In this document: piece by piece, positions 16,630 to 24,669 of the stretch | Layout: every line of letters starts with the position of its first letter | Position numbering within the stretch: the first letter of the stretch is position 1 | Source of the DNA: JBGQDM01 sp041495845 | GTDB lineage: Bacteria > Acidobacteriota > Terriglobia > Terriglobales > Acidobacteriaceae | NCBI GenBank assembly: GCA_041495845.1 | Contig: JBGQDM010000030.1 | Location: 1-31,493, forward strand | Direction of reading: 5' to 3' | Length of the DNA stretch: 31,493 nt | The notes under the pieces: generated by a model | Databases searched by the model: none | The model's input: only the letters and a program-made list of their open reading frames with translations | Told to the model about the DNA's origin: nothing | Translations under genes and position numbers: made by a program

Positions 16630-18156
16630 TTAGCGCACGATCTCCGCCGTGCGCAGAAAATCGTAATTGCCCGAGGGATTCAGTGTGAGCCCTCGCACTC
16701 GCCGCGTGTGCACCAGCACATTGTCGAAATACCAGAGATGGAGATAGGGCAGGTCTTCATTCAGCCGCGACTGCAGGCGAAAGTAGACTTCGCGCCTTCG
16801 GGTTTCGTCGGTCGAGCGGCGGCCTTCATCAATCAGTGCATCCGCCTCCGCACTGGTATAGAAACTGCGATTCGCGCCGTTCGGAGGAAGTTTCTGCGAA
16901 TGAAACGCGTACTCAAAAATGTCAGGGTCCTGGTTCCCGCCAATCCAGCGCAACGAGTAAAGCTGGAACGCGCCTTTGAGCACGTCCGCATAAAACGTGG
17001 CAAACTCGAAACTGCGGATCTCCAGCGCGATGCCTACTTCGCGCAGTTGCTGCTGGAACACCGCCGCCATGAGCCGGCTGGATTCTTCGGTCGAGGTCTT
17101 CATGGTGAGGTGGAAGCGCACGCCGTTCACCGCCGGATAGCCAGCCGCATCCAGCAAACGCCGCGCCCGCTCGGGGTCGTGCGGATAGGTGGGCTCCGCT
17201 GCTTGAAAGGCCCAACTCTGCGGGGGCAATACGCTGACCGCCGGCCGCGCCTGGCCGCGCCATAAATATTCGATCAGGGGCCCGCGGTCAATGGCATAGG
17301 CCAACGCCTGTCGCACCCGCCGGTCCTTCAGAATCGGGTCGCGCAGATTGAACGCCAGATACGCATACACCGTTCCTGGTGCGCGCTCGATCTGTAGATT
17401 TGGATCGGCCGCCATCGCCTGCGTCATGTCCGCCCCCAGCGCGTTGATGGCAATGTCTGCTGAGCCCTTGCGCAATTCCAGCGCTCGTGTGGTCGCGTCT
17501 GGCACCACGGCAAAGCGCACCCGCTCCAGTTTGGGCTTGACAGCCCAGTAGTCGTTGTTGCGTTCGATCACGACTTCCGAGTCCGGTGCAGCCCGCACAA
17601 AGCGAAAAGGCCCAGTTCCCACCGGATGCGCGCTTAGTTCCTCGCCGCTGCCGTAAGGCACGACGCCGAAAGCGCCGTCGGAGAGGTTCCACAGCAGCGT
17701 GGCAAACGGTTCCTTCAGATGAAACACGACGGTGAAATCGTCCGGCGCATCCACGCTCGCCACATAACGATAGGCGGCCGCCTTGGTGCTGCGCACCTTG
17801 CCCTCGAGCAGGGTATCAAGCGTCCACTTTACGTCGCGCGCAGTCAACGACCTTCCGTCGTGAAAACGCACCCCGTGCCGCAGATGGAACACGTAGGTCA
17901 GCGGGTCAGGAATTTCCCAACGCTCCGCCAGCCAGGGGTGTAACTGAAAGTGCTCATCCCGCCGCACCAGCGCATCGAAAAGAAGCTCTCCGATGCGCTC
18001 CGACTGGGCGTCCGTGCCCACCCGGGGATCGAGGTTCGTCGGGCCGCTCTCGATAATCAGCACCAGCGTGGACGGATCGGGGCGCGAGGAGCAGGAGAGC
18101 AGCAGAGAACATAGCAGCAGACTGCAAACGCAGGATGACGCGCGGCGGAAGTTCAC
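16630..18156 (-). CDS. Peptide-type ABC transporter substrate-binding lipoprotein
   Basis: A 508-residue extracytoplasmic solute-binding protein of family 5 (DppA/OppA/MppA group). The GTG start at 18156 gives a lipoprotein signal peptide with lipobox LLSC and Cys22 as the lipidated residue. Family motifs include HLRHGVRFHDGRSLTARDV and DRRVRQALAYAIDR. No permease or ATPase gene is adjacent, so it is an orphan binding protein. It starts 26 bases after the anmK stop and is last in the mutS-nagZ-anmK row. By analogy with E. coli MppA it may bind murein peptides, but this rests on context only. The frame is open far upstream inside anmK, but that part lacks a signal peptide and is out-of-frame shadow. 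Confidence 0.85.
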   Translation of the reverse strand: MNFRRASSCVCSLLLCSLLLSCSSRPDPSTLVLIIESGPTNLDPRVGTDAQSERIGELLFDALVRRDEHFQLHPWLAERWEIPDPLTYVFHLRHGVRFHDGRSLTARDVKWTLDTLLEGKVRSTKAAAYRYVASVDAPDDFTVVFHLKEPFATLLWNLSDGAFGVVPYGSGEELSAHPVGTGPFRFVRAAPDSEVVIERNNDYWAVKPKLERVRFAVVPDATTRALELRKGSADIAINALGADMTQAMAADPNLQIERAPGTVYAYLAFNLRDPILKDRRVRQALAYAIDRGPLIEYLWRGQARPAVSVLPPQSWAFQAAEPTYPHDPERARRLLDAAGYPAVNGVRFHLTMKTSTEESSRLMAAVFQQQLREVGIALEIRSFEFATFYADVLKGAFQLYSLRWIGGNQDPDIFEYAFHSQKLPPNGANRSFYTSAEADALIDEGRRSTDETRRREVYFRLQSRLNEDLPYLHLWYFDNVLVHTRRVRGLTLNPSGNYDFLRTAEIVR

Positions 18157-18182
18157 GGTGACTGGAAAACTCCCACGCGCAC

Positions 18183-19346
18183 TCACGGGTACGAAACCTT
18201 TCCCAGCACGGTCGCACGTCCCGCGCCGGTTGCCGCCGGAACGTTCGATGGCTTGCGCAGCCAGGTCTGGAACGCCAGCACGGCAAACGCCGCCGCCTCC
18301 TTGGCTGCTGGGGGCAAACCAAACTCTGCCGAGGAACGCAGCCGAATGCCGAGCGGCACAAGTTCCGCGGTCAGCATCTGCATTAGGGTTGCGTTCCGCA
18401 CACCGCCTCCGGAAACAATCATCTCCTCGTAACGCCGTCCCTGATAGGCCCGCTCCGGCTGGAGCAGAAAACGACGGATGGCATCCGCAATCGAGCGCGC
18501 GGTGAGCGCCGTCGCCGTCGCCAAAGTGTCTGGTTTGCGCGCCGGTTGGCACAGGGCGCGCAGGTGCTTTGCGTACTCGCGTCCAAACTGCTCGCGGCCG
18601 GCCGTCTTCGGTGGCGCCTGCCGGAAAAACGCCGCGCGCAGCAGGCGTTTGGCCACCCCCTCTTGCACTTTGCCCTGCGCCGCCAGCCGTCCATTCCGGT
18701 CGTAGCGGACACCGTAAAGCGCTTCCGCCAGCGCGTCGATCACCATGTTGCCCGGCCCCGTGTCGAAAGCCACCACGTCCGCCAGACGCGCACCGGCGGG
18801 AATCGCGGTGAGATTGGCAATCCCACCAAGATTTTGCACAATGCGTCCCACGCGCGCGTCGCGATACAGCTGGTAGTCGAGGAAGGGAACCAGCGGCGCA
18901 CCCTTGCCGCCCGCCGCCATGTCAGCGGGTCGAAAATCAGAAACCACGGGTAAGCCGGTGCGCGCGGCAATCACCGCCGCTTCTCCCGTCTGCCACGTCA
19001 CCGCCAGCTTGCGTCCCAAAAAGCGCTGGCTCTCGCCCTGGTGATAGAGCGTTTGCCCGTGACAGCCGATCAACTCTGCGCGCAATGCGTAGCGCTTCTG
19101 CGTTGCCAGCACAGCGTCGGCATACAGTTCACCCAGCAGAAAATTCAGCCGGGCCAAATCAGCGACTGACGCGGAGCGCGCATTCATCGCCGCCAAAACC
19201 GCGCGCCGCACCGCCACGGGATAGCGATATTCCGCGTGGGCCAGCAAGCGAAATGCGCCGGGCCGCCCGAGCGCCGCGGAAACGCGCACCAGCGCTACGT
19301 TGATCCCGTCCGCCGAGGTCCCGCTCATCACGCCGGAGACGATCAC
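18183..19346 (-). CDS. anmK: Anhydro-N-acetylmuramic acid kinase
   Basis: A 387-residue sugar kinase of the ASKHA fold that hydrolyses and phosphorylates 1,6-anhydro-MurNAc to MurNAc-6-phosphate in cell-wall recycling. The N-terminal SGVMSGTSADGINVAL (4-19) is the family signature. The middle has DFRPADMAAGGKGAPLVPFLD and a NLGGIANLT phosphate-binding motif, followed by DTGPGNMVIDAL. The C-terminal VSGGGVRN is the adenosine loop. The GTG at 19346 overlaps the nagZ stop by four bases (GTGA), a strong argument for this start and for translational coupling. The frame extends upstream to 19595, but that part overlaps nagZ and is arginine-rich shadow. Confidence 0.92.
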   Translation of the reverse strand: MIVSGVMSGTSADGINVALVRVSAALGRPGAFRLLAHAEYRYPVAVRRAVLAAMNARSASVADLARLNFLLGELYADAVLATQKRYALRAELIGCHGQTLYHQGESQRFLGRKLAVTWQTGEAAVIAARTGLPVVSDFRPADMAAGGKGAPLVPFLDYQLYRDARVGRIVQNLGGIANLTAIPAGARLADVVAFDTGPGNMVIDALAEALYGVRYDRNGRLAAQGKVQEGVAKRLLRAAFFRQAPPKTAGREQFGREYAKHLRALCQPARKPDTLATATALTARSIADAIRRFLLQPERAYQGRRYEEMIVSGGGVRNATLMQMLTAELVPLGIRLRSSAEFGLPPAAKEAAAFAVLAFQTWLRKPSNVPAATGAGRATVLGKVSYP

Positions 19347-20446
19347 GCGCGCGCCTCGAGCCGTGAATCTCGATCCAGAGTTTCCAGCCGCACCTGCTCG
19401 CCCAGTTCCCAGAGTTGGCGTGTCAGCCCTTCCACCCGCGCTACAGTTGGCTGTGGGCTCAGACGGCGAGCTTTCTTTTGCAGCCCGGCCACGCGGCGCG
19501 CGGATTCCGCCAAACGCCGGCGGAAACGCGAGTCTCGCTCGGCGGCGCACACCAGCGCTTCGTGGGCGCTGCGAATCAAGTCTTCCCGGTGACACACCAG
19601 CAACAGATCAGCCCCGGCGCGCACCGCCGCCACAGCCGCCTCCGCCATAGGGGCAAACTTCTGCAGCGCACCCATCTCCATGTCGTCCGTCGCAATCACT
19701 CCGCGAAAGCCAACTTTGCGTCGCAGCGCGCCGCTCATCCACTCCGGCGCCAGCGATGCGGGTGTCCGCGTCACCGCCGGATACGCCGCGTGCGACACCA
19801 TCACCATGGGGAGTTGGGTCCGCAGAAGCCGGTAGGGCGCCATATCTTCCGCCCACAGTTTCTTCCAGCTCTTCGCCACCGACGGCAGATCGTGATGCGT
19901 ATCCAGCGCCGCTTCCCCCAACCCTGGAAAATGCTTGCCGCAACCCTGCACGCCCGCGTCGCGCAGCCCCCGTAGAAACTCGCCAGCATACTCCGCCGCT
20001 TCTTTCGGGTCTGCGGATACCACCCGTGTGGTAAGTACGGGCCGGGCCGGCGCAAGCGCCAGATCGAGCACCGGTGCGAAGTCCACATTGAAGCCCAGCG
20101 CTCGACACGTTGCTCCAATCACGCTGCCGTGCTTGCGAAACAGCTTGCGATCGCGGCTGGCAAAAACCTCAGCGGCGGCCGGCGCGGGGCCAACAATGTC
20201 GCGCAGGCGATCGACCGTCCCGCCTTCCATGTCCACACAGCGCAGCAAGGGCCGGCCCGCTGCCCGCTCGCAGGCCCGCAACAGCTCCCATGTCTGCGCC
20301 GCTGTTTGCACATTCCTTTTGAAAAGCACCACGCCAGCCGGCTGCACATCTCGCAACAAGCGTTCCAGTGCCGGCGTCATCTCTGTGCCGTCGAAACCCA
20401 GCACCATCGCGCTGCCCGCCCGTCGAGTTTCCGGTCGCTTCTTCAT
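19343..20446 (-). CDS. nagZ: Beta-N-acetylhexosaminidase, GH3 (NagZ)
   Basis: A 367-residue family 3 glycosidase that removes N-acetylglucosamine from murein fragments, making the anhydro-MurNAc (peptides) that AnmK and amidases process. VDMEGGTVDRL (71-81) replaces the usual VDQEGG-R. KHFPGLG at 171-177 and DTHHDLP at 182-188 hold the His/Asp acid-base loop, and Asp254 in ATDDMEMGAL is the predicted nucleophile. There is no signal peptide, as expected for a cytoplasmic recycling enzyme. It begins 19 bases after mutS without a strong Shine-Dalgarno sequence, so the ATG at 20446 is likely but not certain. Family 3 enzymes with other substrates are possible, but the following anmK supports NagZ. 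Confidence 0.9.
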   Translation of the reverse strand: MKKRPETRRAGSAMVLGFDGTEMTPALERLLRDVQPAGVVLFKRNVQTAAQTWELLRACERAAGRPLLRCVDMEGGTVDRLRDIVGPAPAAAEVFASRDRKLFRKHGSVIGATCRALGFNVDFAPVLDLALAPARPVLTTRVVSADPKEAAEYAGEFLRGLRDAGVQGCGKHFPGLGEAALDTHHDLPSVAKSWKKLWAEDMAPYRLLRTQLPMVMVSHAAYPAVTRTPASLAPEWMSGALRRKVGFRGVIATDDMEMGALQKFAPMAEAAVAAVRAGADLLLVCHREDLIRSAHEALVCAAERDSRFRRRLAESARRVAGLQKKARRLSPQPTVARVEGLTRQLWELGEQVRLETLDRDSRLEARA

Positions 20447-20465
20447 GCCAGCGTGGTCAGTTCGC

Positions 20466-23105
20466 TCATTCCACCTGCCGCTTCAGGGCTGCCAGCAGGT
20501 TCAGAGCTTCTAACGGAGTCAGCCGGTCCAGATCTACGTTGCGTAGTTGGTCAAGCACTTCGTGCGACAGCGGCGTAAAAATTGTCAGCTGGCGCGGCGC
20601 TGGCGTTTCCCCGGGTGAGAGTCGCCCCGTCGCCTGATGCTCCGCGTTCTCATGTTCCGCCAGCACTTCTCGCGCCCGCGTCACCACTTCCGCCGGCAAT
20701 CCGGCCAGCTTGGCGACTTCAATGCCGTAGCTGCGGTCCGCCGCACCCGGTTCTACGCGTCGCAGAAACACAATGTCGCCGCCCGTTTCTTTCACTGAAA
20801 CGTGGAAGTTCTTCACTCCGGAAAGGGTTTCCGCCAATTCCGTCAGTTCGAAGTAATGCGTGGCAAACAAAGTCTTGGCCCGGGTGCGCTGATGCAGGTA
20901 CTCAATCGCCGCCCAGGCAATGGCCAGCCCGTCATAGGTCGACGTGCCGCGGCCCACTTCGTCCAGCAGCACCAGCGAGCGTGGCGTCGCCGTGTGCAGA
21001 ATCGCCGCCGTCTCCGTCATTTCCACCATAAAGGTCGAGCGTCCGCGCGCCAGATTGTCACTCGCCCCGATGCGCGTGAATATCCGGTCGACCAAACTCA
21101 GACGCATGGCTTCCGCCGGCACAAACGATCCCATTTGCGCCAGAATCACCATCAGCGCCGTCTGTCTCAGATACGTGCTCTTGCCCCCCATGTTCGGTCC
21201 GGTGAGGACTAGGATGGCCTGTGTCGTCGAGTTTAGAAAAAGGTCATTGGGCACAAAGCGATCGCCGCCCGAGAACTGCTGCTGCTCAATCACCGCATGC
21301 CGCCCCTGCCGGATCTCCAAATCGCCCGCTTCGTCAAACTGCGGCCGCGTCCAGCCGCGCAGCGCTGCCGTGTGGGCCAACGACGTCAACACATCCACTT
21401 CCGCCACCGCCAAGGCGGTTTGCCGAATGCGTCGCGCCTCGCCGGCGACCGCGGTGCGCAGTTCCTGAAACAGCCGTCGTTCGATTTCGACGATGCGTTC
21501 CTGTGCGTCCAGCACCTTCGACTCGTAGTCCTTCAACTCCGGCGTCGTAAAGCGCTCCGCGTTCACCAACGTTTGCTTGCGCTCGTAATCCTGAGGCACC
21601 AGGTGCAGGTTGGCCTTCGAAACTTCGAGGTAATAGCCGAACACGTGGTTGAAGCGCACCTTGAGGGATCCAATCCCGGTGCGTTGCCGTTCACGCTGCT
21701 CAATCTGTGCAATCGCCTGCCGGCTATTGCGGCTCAGGTTGCGAAGTTCGTCGAGCGCGGCATCACATTCGCTGCGAATCACTCCGCCGTCAGCCAGACT
21801 GAGTGGCGGCTCGTCCACCAGCGTGTTCGTAATGAGCTGCCGCAACTCTGCCAGTTCGTCCACACTCTCGCGCAGCGCCAACAGCCGTTCCGTCGGCATC
21901 CGCTGCAGCGAACCCCGCACCGCCGGTAGCTTGCCCAACGAACTGGCCAGCGCCAGCAAGTCCCGCGGATTCGCCGTCTCCAGCGTCACTCGGCTCAACA
22001 GCCGTTCCAGATCGAGAATGCCTTCCAGCGCGCGCCGCAGCCCTTCGCGACCCAGCGTATCTTGCGCCAGCGCCTGCACCGCATCCAGGCGCGCGTCAAT
22101 TGCTGGACGTTCCAGCGATGGCCGCAACAGCCAGGCTCGCAACAGGCGCTTGCCCATGGGCGTCACTGTCGCATCCAAGGAGCGAAACAAAGTGACGCCC
22201 TCATCGCTGCCGGAAAATAGCGGCTCCACTAGCTCCAGGTTGCGCACCGTCACCGCATCCAAGACCAGGCAATTCAGCCGCTCGTAGAAGCCAATACGGT
22301 CCACGTGTGCCAGCGACCCGCGCTGCGTCGAGCGCACATAATGCAGGATTGCCCCGGCCGCTGAGGCTGCCGCGGGCTTCCCCGCCAAGCCAAAGCCTTC
22401 GAGCGAAAGTACTCCCAGCTGATTTTCCAGCAGGGGAATCGCATGGTCGGGCGCGAAAACCCAGTCGTCGATCGGCGTTTCCGCAAAGCGCACCTCGCCA
22501 CGGTCTCCCCCACCTGCTTCGTCACGCCAGGCCGCCAGCGCCCCGCCGCCGGCACGCAACAGCGGCTGCGACGAGCCGTAGAGCACTTCCTTGGGCCGCA
22601 GTTGCTGCAACTCGTCCCACACGCGTCCGCCCGCGCCCTCGCCGGAGAATTCCGTCGCGCGAAATTCTCCGGTGGATAGATCAAGTACGGCAAACCCCAC
22701 TCGCCCTTCCGCCTCGGCCACCGCCGCCAGATAATTGTTTTCTTCGGCGCTCGTCGCCAGGTCCGCCGTTCCCGGCGTCATCACTCGCATCACTTCCCGC
22801 CGCACCAACTTCTTGGCAAAGCGCGGGTCCTCCGTCTGTTCGCAGATGGCCACCCGGAAGCCCTTCTTCAGCAGCTTGGCCACGTAGCCCTCGACCGCGT
22901 GATAAGGCACACCGCACATGGGAATGGCCACACCTTTTTCCTTGTTGCGGGAGGTCAGTGTGATCTGTAACTCGCGCGCCGCCACAATGGCATCGTCGAA
23001 AAACAGCTCATAAAAATCACCCAGCCGAAAAAAAACCAGTGCGTTGGCGTGTTCTTTCTTGATCGCGGCGTATTGCCGCATCAGCGGCGTGGTCGGTTCG
23101 CTCAT
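20466..23105 (-). CDS. mutS: DNA mismatch repair protein MutS
   Basis: An 879-residue protein that recognises base mismatches and starts repair with MutL. The mismatch-binding domain shows FRLGDFYELF with the Phe31-x-Glu33 wedge. The connector and lever domains follow, then the clamp, and FGYYLEVSK at 489-497. The ATPase has TGPNMGGKST (Walker A, 635-644) and LVLLDEVGRGTSTYDG (Walker B and signature, with Asp715-Glu716). The length is typical of MutS I. A TATAAT box lies at 23131-23126, 20 bases before the ATG. Its stop is 19 bases from nagZ, so mutS appears to head a four-gene transcript. Confidence 0.97.
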   Translation of the reverse strand: MSEPTTPLMRQYAAIKKEHANALVFFRLGDFYELFFDDAIVAARELQITLTSRNKEKGVAIPMCGVPYHAVEGYVAKLLKKGFRVAICEQTEDPRFAKKLVRREVMRVMTPGTADLATSAEENNYLAAVAEAEGRVGFAVLDLSTGEFRATEFSGEGAGGRVWDELQQLRPKEVLYGSSQPLLRAGGGALAAWRDEAGGGDRGEVRFAETPIDDWVFAPDHAIPLLENQLGVLSLEGFGLAGKPAAASAAGAILHYVRSTQRGSLAHVDRIGFYERLNCLVLDAVTVRNLELVEPLFSGSDEGVTLFRSLDATVTPMGKRLLRAWLLRPSLERPAIDARLDAVQALAQDTLGREGLRRALEGILDLERLLSRVTLETANPRDLLALASSLGKLPAVRGSLQRMPTERLLALRESVDELAELRQLITNTLVDEPPLSLADGGVIRSECDAALDELRNLSRNSRQAIAQIEQRERQRTGIGSLKVRFNHVFGYYLEVSKANLHLVPQDYERKQTLVNAERFTTPELKDYESKVLDAQERIVEIERRLFQELRTAVAGEARRIRQTALAVAEVDVLTSLAHTAALRGWTRPQFDEAGDLEIRQGRHAVIEQQQFSGGDRFVPNDLFLNSTTQAILVLTGPNMGGKSTYLRQTALMVILAQMGSFVPAEAMRLSLVDRIFTRIGASDNLARGRSTFMVEMTETAAILHTATPRSLVLLDEVGRGTSTYDGLAIAWAAIEYLHQRTRAKTLFATHYFELTELAETLSGVKNFHVSVKETGGDIVFLRRVEPGAADRSYGIEVAKLAGLPAEVVTRAREVLAEHENAEHQATGRLSPGETPAPRQLTIFTPLSHEVLDQLRNVDLDRLTPLEALNLLAALKRQVE

Positions 23106-23125
23106 GGAAGATACTGCTGCGGCGG

Positions 23126-23131
23126 ATTATA
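23126..23131 (-). promoter_or_regulatory. TATAAT -10 box of the mutS operon
   Basis: TATAAT, in the context GCTATAATCC on the minus strand, ends 20 bases before the mutS ATG. It probably serves mutS-nagZ-anmK and the binding protein, since no later gap is larger than 26 bases. A -35 element is not apparent. Confidence 0.5.
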
Positions 23132-23174
23132 GCAAGCAGCCGGGCGTCAGGTTTTCGACTGGCAAAACCCTTTC

Positions 23175-23319
23175 ACCACCAAGGCCACGAAGGGACACCA
23201 AGGCAAGCAAGAAAAGGAGCGTCACTGTTGGGAGTGTCTTGTGCCGCTGGCTCTGGTCGTTACACCGGCAACGAACCAAGCAACGCATTTCCTTCGTGCA
23301 CCTTTGTGCCCTTAGTGGT
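23175..23319. repeat. Inverted-repeat intergenic element (CACNAAGG type)
   Basis: Two 29-base arms, 23175-23203 and 23291-23319, are inverted copies of one another with a handful of mismatches; each reads as ACCACYAAGG-CAC-AAGG-CAC-AAGG. The arms enclose about 87 bases without a gene. Sequences of this type recur between genes in several soil and environmental phyla, where they give false ORFs containing TTKGTKVHEG; exactly that string appears on the minus strand here. It lies between divergent mutS and galT and could form a long hairpin. Confidence 0.6.
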
Positions 23320-23397
23320 TAAAGCTTTTTTCCGCGATCTCCGCGATTTAAGGTTTGCCCGTTGACGAACGCCCGCACCGGATGTTCTGCTAACGGC

Positions 23398-24390
23398 ATG
23401 GATTTGCGGAAAGACCCGATCACCCGCTCCTGGGTGATTACCGGCGATGACGTACCCGACCGCGTTCCCCGCACCGAGGTTGGCTGCCGCTTCTGTCCCG
23501 GCGCCACCAACGAGAGCCACATCATTTCCAGCATGCCCGGCCTCGATGGCGCCCCCTGGTCCGCGCTCGCCGTGGTCCATCCCAGCCCGCTTTACCACAT
23601 TGAAGGCGAACCGGGCCGCCGCGGCGATGGCATCTACGATCAGATGCGTCCTATTGGTGCGCATGAAGTCCTGCTGGAAAACCCCGTTCACGGGCGCAAC
23701 CTGTGGAACGCTTCCGACCGGGAAGTAGAAAAATTTCTTTTGCTGGCCGCGCAGCGCATTCAGGACCTCAAGCGCGATCAGCGCTTCAAGTACGTCAGCA
23801 TTTTCAAGAACCACGGTACGGGCGCCGCGCAGGAGTTCGAACATCCGCATTCCCAAATCACCGCCACCACGTTCGTCCCCCGCCGCGTGCTCTATGAGCT
23901 GCGCGCCGGGCGCGACTATTTCGAAAACAAAGAGCGCTGCGTTTTCTGCGACATTCTTTCCCAGGAACTGCGCCAGGGCCTGCGGGTGCTTGAAGTACGC
24001 GGCGATTTTGTCGCCAGTTGTCCCTACGCCCCGCGCGTTCCTTATGAAACCTGGATTCTCCCTCGCGTCCACGACGCCGCCTTCGAGCGTTCCGCCCTTT
24101 CCCGCGCCGGTGGCATGCTGGATCTGGCCGCGCTGCTGCGCCGCACCCTCACCCGCATCCGCTCCATCACCGAACAGTTTCACCTCGTGCTTCACACTTC
24201 GCCTAACAGCCTGCAGGGATCCGAGACTCTCGGCTATTGGAAGACGCTGGATGACGACTACCATTGGCACATCGAAATCCTGCCCATTCTCCCCGCCACC
24301 GCCAAGTCCTACACCTTCAAAGAGGTCTACTACTCACCGGTAAGCTCGGAATCCGCTGCCGCGCGCCTGCGCAATGCCCAGGCGGATTGA
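23398..24390 (+). CDS. galT: Galactose-1-phosphate uridylyltransferase
   Basis: A 330-residue nucleotidyltransferase of the HIT superfamily that swaps UMP between UDP-glucose and galactose-1-phosphate in the Leloir pathway. RKDPITRSWVI begins the protein as usual. Cys30 and Cys33 (CRFCPG) are a zinc pair, and His149-Pro-His151-Ser-Gln is the active-site HPHxQ with the uridylylated His151. A second Cys pair occurs in RCVFCD near 184-187. The ATG at 23398 matches the family start; an upstream TTG at 23362 in the same frame adds residues with no family match. No strong Shine-Dalgarno sequence is seen. No other gal gene is adjacent. Its TGA stop is shared with the left end of a heptad-repeat element. 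Confidence 0.9.
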   Translation: MDLRKDPITRSWVITGDDVPDRVPRTEVGCRFCPGATNESHIISSMPGLDGAPWSALAVVHPSPLYHIEGEPGRRGDGIYDQMRPIGAHEVLLENPVHGRNLWNASDREVEKFLLLAAQRIQDLKRDQRFKYVSIFKNHGTGAAQEFEHPHSQITATTFVPRRVLYELRAGRDYFENKERCVFCDILSQELRQGLRVLEVRGDFVASCPYAPRVPYETWILPRVHDAAFERSALSRAGGMLDLAALLRRTLTRIRSITEQFHLVLHTSPNSLQGSETLGYWKTLDDDYHWHIEILPILPATAKSYTFKEVYYSPVSSESAAARLRNAQAD

Positions 24391-24641
24391 GCTGTTTGCA
24401 GCTTTGAGCTATCAGTTCTCAGCTGTCAGATGCTGGCTTCTAGCTTGTCGTGGTGGGCGAACTGCAGCGTCCATGGGGCGCCAGCAAAGTGCAGTGGTCC
24501 CCATCGCCTTCGGCTCGAGAATAGACTTTCGCTGCGCTCAAGACGACAGAGTTGGGTTGATGACTGAGACTAGGGATCCAAGCTAGAAGCTATGAGCTAG
24601 GAGCTACAAGCTGATAGCTGATAGCTGAAAGCTGTCCAGCT
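24390..24641. repeat. Heptad AGCTNNN palindromic element, copy 1
   Basis: About 252 bases. The left arm (24390-24448) and right arm (about 24581-24641) consist of AGCT followed by three variable bases, repeated seven or more times at a seven-base period. Right-arm triplets are purine-rich and left-arm triplets pyrimidine-rich, so the arms are inverted copies and can pair. The core holds CCTTCGGCTCGAG and a TTTCGCT-GCTCA-GA-GACAGAG string shared with copy 2. The left end overlaps the galT TGA stop. The right end AGCT runs into TATAAT. No reading frame in it looks coding. Confidence 0.75.
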
Positions 24642-24646
24642 ATAAT
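24641..24646 (+). promoter_or_regulatory. TATAAT -10 box at the edge of heptad element 1
   Basis: TATAAT begins on the last T of the terminal AGCT of the element and lies 23 bases before the GTG of the beta-lactamase-like gene. GGAGG (24658-24662) follows as ribosome binding site. The repeat end therefore appears to carry or abut the promoter. Confidence 0.55.
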
Positions 24647-24669
24647 TGTCCGCTTTCGGAGGCACCCTC

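Noticed and set aside
18157..18552. N-terminal extension of the peptide-binding protein up to 18552
   Set aside because: The extra 132 residues overlap anmK in another frame and would bury the lipoprotein signal peptide; the GTG at 18156 gives a proper lipobox.
23260..24270. 336-codon minus-strand frame across galT
   Set aside because: It starts in galT shadow and ends in the TTKGTKVHEG string of the intergenic repeat, a typical artefact; galT on the plus strand has the HPHxQ and zinc motifs.
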